A stretch of DNA of 64,000 nt from Desulfosporosinus shakirovi (GTDB taxonomy: Bacteria > Bacillota > Desulfitobacteriia > Desulfitobacteriales > Desulfitobacteriaceae), in assembly GCF_020595055.1 (NCBI RefSeq), contig NZ_JAJDOO010000018.1, positions 32,130 to 96,129 of the forward strand. Reading direction: 5' to 3'. The position numbers and the translations under genes are program-made. Numbering within the stretch: position 1 is the first letter of the stretch; each line of letters begins with the position of its first letter. Positions 61,872 through 64,000 of the stretch are shown one piece after another. The notes under the pieces were generated by a model, which saw only the letters and a program-made list of their open reading frames with translations, did no database searches and was not told the origin of the DNA.

Positions 61872-62228
61872 TTGAAAAAGGCATTAGTTGTTGAAGGCAA
61901 TGATGGAATTCGTCGTCTATTAATCGAGGTTCTAGCTGAAGAAGGATATTCAGTCGAGGCAGTTACCAACGGTTTAGAAGCTCTTGAAAGAATCCAAAAA
62001 TGTATACCATCAGTTGTTCTATTGGATTCAGAACTGCCTGATATGGGAGGGATAGAGGTTCTGTCAAAAATCTCAAATTCATACCCAGACCTACCCGTTG
62101 TTTTGTTAGCATATATAGACGAAACAGAGGTAAAAATATCACAAACGAAGGGGTTAGTCAAGTATTGTATAATAAAACCTTTTTCCTTAACTGATCTGAT
62201 AAAACTTCTCAACTCGTTTGACATTTAA
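61872..62228 (+). CDS. Degenerate Spo0F-like receiver domain protein
   Basis: A 118-residue single receiver domain starting at TTG behind GGAGGGGG. The overall pattern follows Spo0F (GIRRLLIEVLAEEGY, NGLEALERI). The phosphoacceptor Asp is in VVLLDSELPDMGG and the Lys in CIIKPF is kept, but the acidic pair that binds Mg2+ (DD in Spo0F) reads EGND, and the conserved Thr/Ser after strand 4 is missing (VVLLAYIDE). It may act as a phosphorylation-independent or weakened relay. No histidine kinase is adjacent. Confidence 0.88.
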   Translation: MKKALVVEGNDGIRRLLIEVLAEEGYSVEAVTNGLEALERIQKCIPSVVLLDSELPDMGGIEVLSKISNSYPDLPVVLLAYIDETEVKISQTKGLVKYCIIKPFSLTDLIKLLNSFDI

Positions 62229-62545
62229 CGCTCGTATCTCAATTTTTCAGACTTTTCCTTTCCTCAAGTGAACTCCTTCAGCTAAAGCTGAACAGTGACT
62301 TCGATGGAGTCTCGCTCCTTCGCTATTGGGAAAGGCGCTCGGCGATACTCTATCCAACGCCGATAGGCATTCCTATTAGGACCACGGCTTCGGCGATACT
62401 CTCCACCAGAGACTATCGTCACCGAAGTAGAATAAGGAACACCCACCTAAATAAGTGGGTGTCTCGAAATTGATTAAAGATCTAAGTTGAAACATAAAGG
62501 CTACAACCCCAGTATAGTAAGGAGAGAATATTGCTCCTGCACTAT
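62229..62545. repeat. Intergenic repeat element related to 56797-56912
   Basis: Between about 62255 and 62442 it shares GAACTC-TT-AGCTAAAGCT, CAGTGAC and the end GAGACTATCGT-GAAGTAGAATA with the element at 56.8 kb, but carries an extra internal section with CGGCGATACTCT phrases. It contains further inverted repeats, including ACACCCAC / GTGGGTGT at 62433-62456. No gene. Confidence 0.6.
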
Positions 62546-63706
62546 TTACGGGTTAAATGTAATGGTAATATCCACAATCTCAGGATTATTACCTATCCGA
62601 ATGGGCGGACCCCATGTTCCGTACCCTGATGATACAATGAGTTGAAAATCCCCCTTGCGCAGATACCCCCAGTCCTGTTCAAAAACTCGCTGGGTAATAA
62701 ACTGAATGGGAAACATTTGTCCATTGTGTGTATGCCCAGATACTTGTAGATCCACTCCTTGTTCAACGGGCTCCTCCAAATGTGAGGGTTGGTGATCCAT
62801 TAATAATATGGGAAGCGAAGGGTTTACCCCTTGCATTATTGTTGCTAAGTCTTGCCTTTTAGCGCCATTAAACCGCGCCCCTGACAAATCATCTCGCCCA
62901 ATAAGATAGAAACTTCCTGCGATCTCCTGGGAAGTATCCCGCAATACCTTAACCCCTGCTTCACTTAGATATTTGATAGCTTCGTCGGCGTTTCCACCAA
63001 TATATTCATGGTTACCCAGCACTGCAAAAGCACCGTAAGATGCTCTTAGCATACGAAAGGTGTCTGATATTTGCTGTTTATTCTTTGATTCTATATCTTC
63101 ATCAAACACATCCCCTGCAAACAGAATCAGGTCAGGTTTTAAGTCATTTACCTGATTGACTAGTTTTTTCAACTGATCGTTATGAACAATCGTTCCTAGG
63201 TGGATGTCTGAAACCATGACAACGTGCAACTGTTTTAAGGGCCCAGCTTGTTTAGCAATTGACAAATCATAATGATTGATCTTGGGATGGCTGGCATTCC
63301 AGACTCCGTAGCTTACAATACCAACAACTAATATAAAAACAGTCAATCCCAAAGCGGGGTTTAAGCTCTGTTTTATTCCCAGCGGTACTAGACGCAGCCA
63401 ACGGTCAAACATTCGCAAAAGGTCAATTGATGTGATAATCAAAAAAAAATAGAACATGAAAGCTAGCCAGTAAGCACCTACAATAGTCATTCCTTCATAC
63501 AGCATCGTCGGAAGATATTTCTCGCTAAACCTACTGAGCAAGTAGGAGAAGGCAAGAAGTAAAAAGACGGGCCAATATACTTTAGAACTTAAGAATGGCA
63601 CATAACTAAACAAGGCCTGCCATCCTCGCAGGCCGATATAGAAATTAAGTCCGCCGTAAATCAAAAAAATAACTGTACCCACGAGAATGAATAAAGGACT
63701 TGTCAT
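62546..63706 (-). CDS. Membrane-anchored metallophosphoesterase
   Basis: About 386 residues. Four N-terminal membrane helices (within about 1-145) carry a C-terminal calcineurin-like phosphoesterase domain with all metal motifs: SDIHLG (near 167), AGDVFDE, GNHEY, and SGHTHNGQ near 325. Similar to YkuE/YaeI-type enzymes, some of which act on lipids at the membrane. ATG 63706 follows GGAGGG. Its substrate is not known. Confidence 0.93.
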   Translation of the reverse strand: MTSPLFILVGTVIFLIYGGLNFYIGLRGWQALFSYVPFLSSKVYWPVFLLLAFSYLLSRFSEKYLPTMLYEGMTIVGAYWLAFMFYFFLIITSIDLLRMFDRWLRLVPLGIKQSLNPALGLTVFILVVGIVSYGVWNASHPKINHYDLSIAKQAGPLKQLHVVMVSDIHLGTIVHNDQLKKLVNQVNDLKPDLILFAGDVFDEDIESKNKQQISDTFRMLRASYGAFAVLGNHEYIGGNADEAIKYLSEAGVKVLRDTSQEIAGSFYLIGRDDLSGARFNGAKRQDLATIMQGVNPSLPILLMDHQPSHLEEPVEQGVDLQVSGHTHNGQMFPIQFITQRVFEQDWGYLRKGDFQLIVSSGYGTWGPPIRIGNNPEIVDITITFNP

Positions 63707-64000
63707 ATATAGACACCCTCCAAATTTCAACATCTGAGCAAAGAATCATTTCACATTATCTACATTGGGTATTATACAACTATTTCCTGCCTGAGTCACA
63801 TATATTAATAACTCTTTATCAGCTTAATCGCTTTACCTCGATTGTAAAACTTAATTTCCACCCCTAGACATATCATGTGTGGAAATTAATCTTACAAATT
63901 ACATGCCAATTTGTAATCCTTTACTTTTTTCGAAACTTTTCTATTACTGATCAAACTAAAAGTCCTCAAACTAAAAGTCTAGGAGTTTTTTTATCTCCTA
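63707..64000. other. Right-edge intergenic region
   Basis: No gene. It has two inverted repeats (TTAATTTCCAC / GTGGAAATTAA at about 63849-63888; TTACAAATT / AATTTGTAA at about 63894-63918), a direct repeat of CAAACTAAAAGTC near 63953-63980, and a TAGGAG / CTCCTA stem with seven T at the extreme end, perhaps a terminator of an off-window gene. Confidence 0.45.

Noticed and set aside
1..64000. CRISPR array, prophage, tRNA or rRNA genes
   Set aside because: No regularly spaced direct repeats with spacers, no phage structural or integrase genes, and no tRNA or rRNA sequence was recognised.

Overview
The window looks like chromosome from an anaerobic, spore-forming Firmicute of the Desulfosporosinus/Desulfitobacterium type (Peptococcaceae sensu lato). 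The evidence is a selenocysteine formate dehydrogenase with NADH-linked partner subunits, a trimeric [FeFe] hydrogenase with its HydEFG maturases, DMSO-reductase-family molybdoenzymes with a TorD chaperone, a multihaem c-type lipocytochrome, LL-diaminopimelate aminotransferase, FeoAB, c-di-GMP riboswitches, and Firmicute-type ribosome binding sites with frequent GTG and TTG starts. The genus is inference; no rRNA gene is present.

Layout. 1-277: CIRCE operator and promoter of a heat-shock operon (probably groESL) running off the left edge. 0.28-6.0 kb: a NYN-domain protein, then the molybdenum cofactor block (mogA, MOSC, moaC, moaA behind a Moco-type riboswitch; fdhD; mobA; a glutaredoxin-like protein). 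6.0-6.36 kb: a TPP riboswitch with promoter and terminator but no thiamine gene. 6.36-12.0 kb: operon 5-formyl-THF cyclo-ligase, NuoE-like, NuoF-like, FdhA (Sec). 12.0-12.5 kb: a dense DnaA-box cluster. 12.5-15.2 kb: tsaE-tsaB-rimI-tsaD. 15.5-19.1 kb: amidohydrolase and Tex. 19.3-22.8 kb: a DUF2225 protein and a chemoreceptor, each behind a GEMM-I (c-di-GMP) riboswitch element; the two leaders share a promoter-like block. 22.9-25.6 kb: two divergent DapL-type aminotransferases. 25.7-29.65 kb: an inverted-repeat element and a TetR-controlled HlyD/ABC exporter. 29.8-31.9 kb: an AT-rich membrane protein and a guaB pseudogene with its catalytic core deleted. 32.0-41.0 kb: PucR-type regulator, TorD chaperone, a Tat-exported molybdoenzyme with FeS subunit and membrane anchor, then a second molybdoenzyme plus FeS pair with neither Tat signal nor anchor. 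41.2-46.8 kb: hydrogenase maturation operon (TM1266-like, hydG, aspA, hydF, hydE). 47.2-51.5 kb: HydABC hydrogenase. 52.2-54.9 kb: a Cache-HAMP-wHTH one-component regulator divergent from a six-haem lipocytochrome. 55.6-56.8 kb: flavodiiron protein. 56.8-57.2 kb: three large inverted repeats including a perfect 53-bp palindrome. 57.25-58.2 kb: HD-GYP and DUF2325 proteins. 58.3-61.1 kb: a Fur-box-preceded feoA-feoA-feoB operon with a 45-residue Cys-rich protein. 61.3-63.7 kb: XRE regulator, degenerate Spo0F-like receiver, membrane metallophosphoesterase.

How it fits together. The left half makes molybdopterin cofactor, matures formate dehydrogenase (FdhD, selenocysteine) and encodes a FdhA/NuoF/NuoE complex. 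The right half makes and matures a HydABC hydrogenase, and the middle encodes respiratory molybdoenzymes that need the same cofactor. The window is therefore a hydrogen/formate redox block with several cofactor- or second-messenger-sensing RNAs (Moco, TPP, two c-di-GMP). No complete unknown system such as a phage, defence island or CRISPR array is visible. The most unusual items are the soluble molybdoenzyme pair, the membrane-bound one-component regulator, the orphan TPP riboswitch, the paired c-di-GMP leaders, the DnaA-box cluster beside tsaD and the large palindromes.
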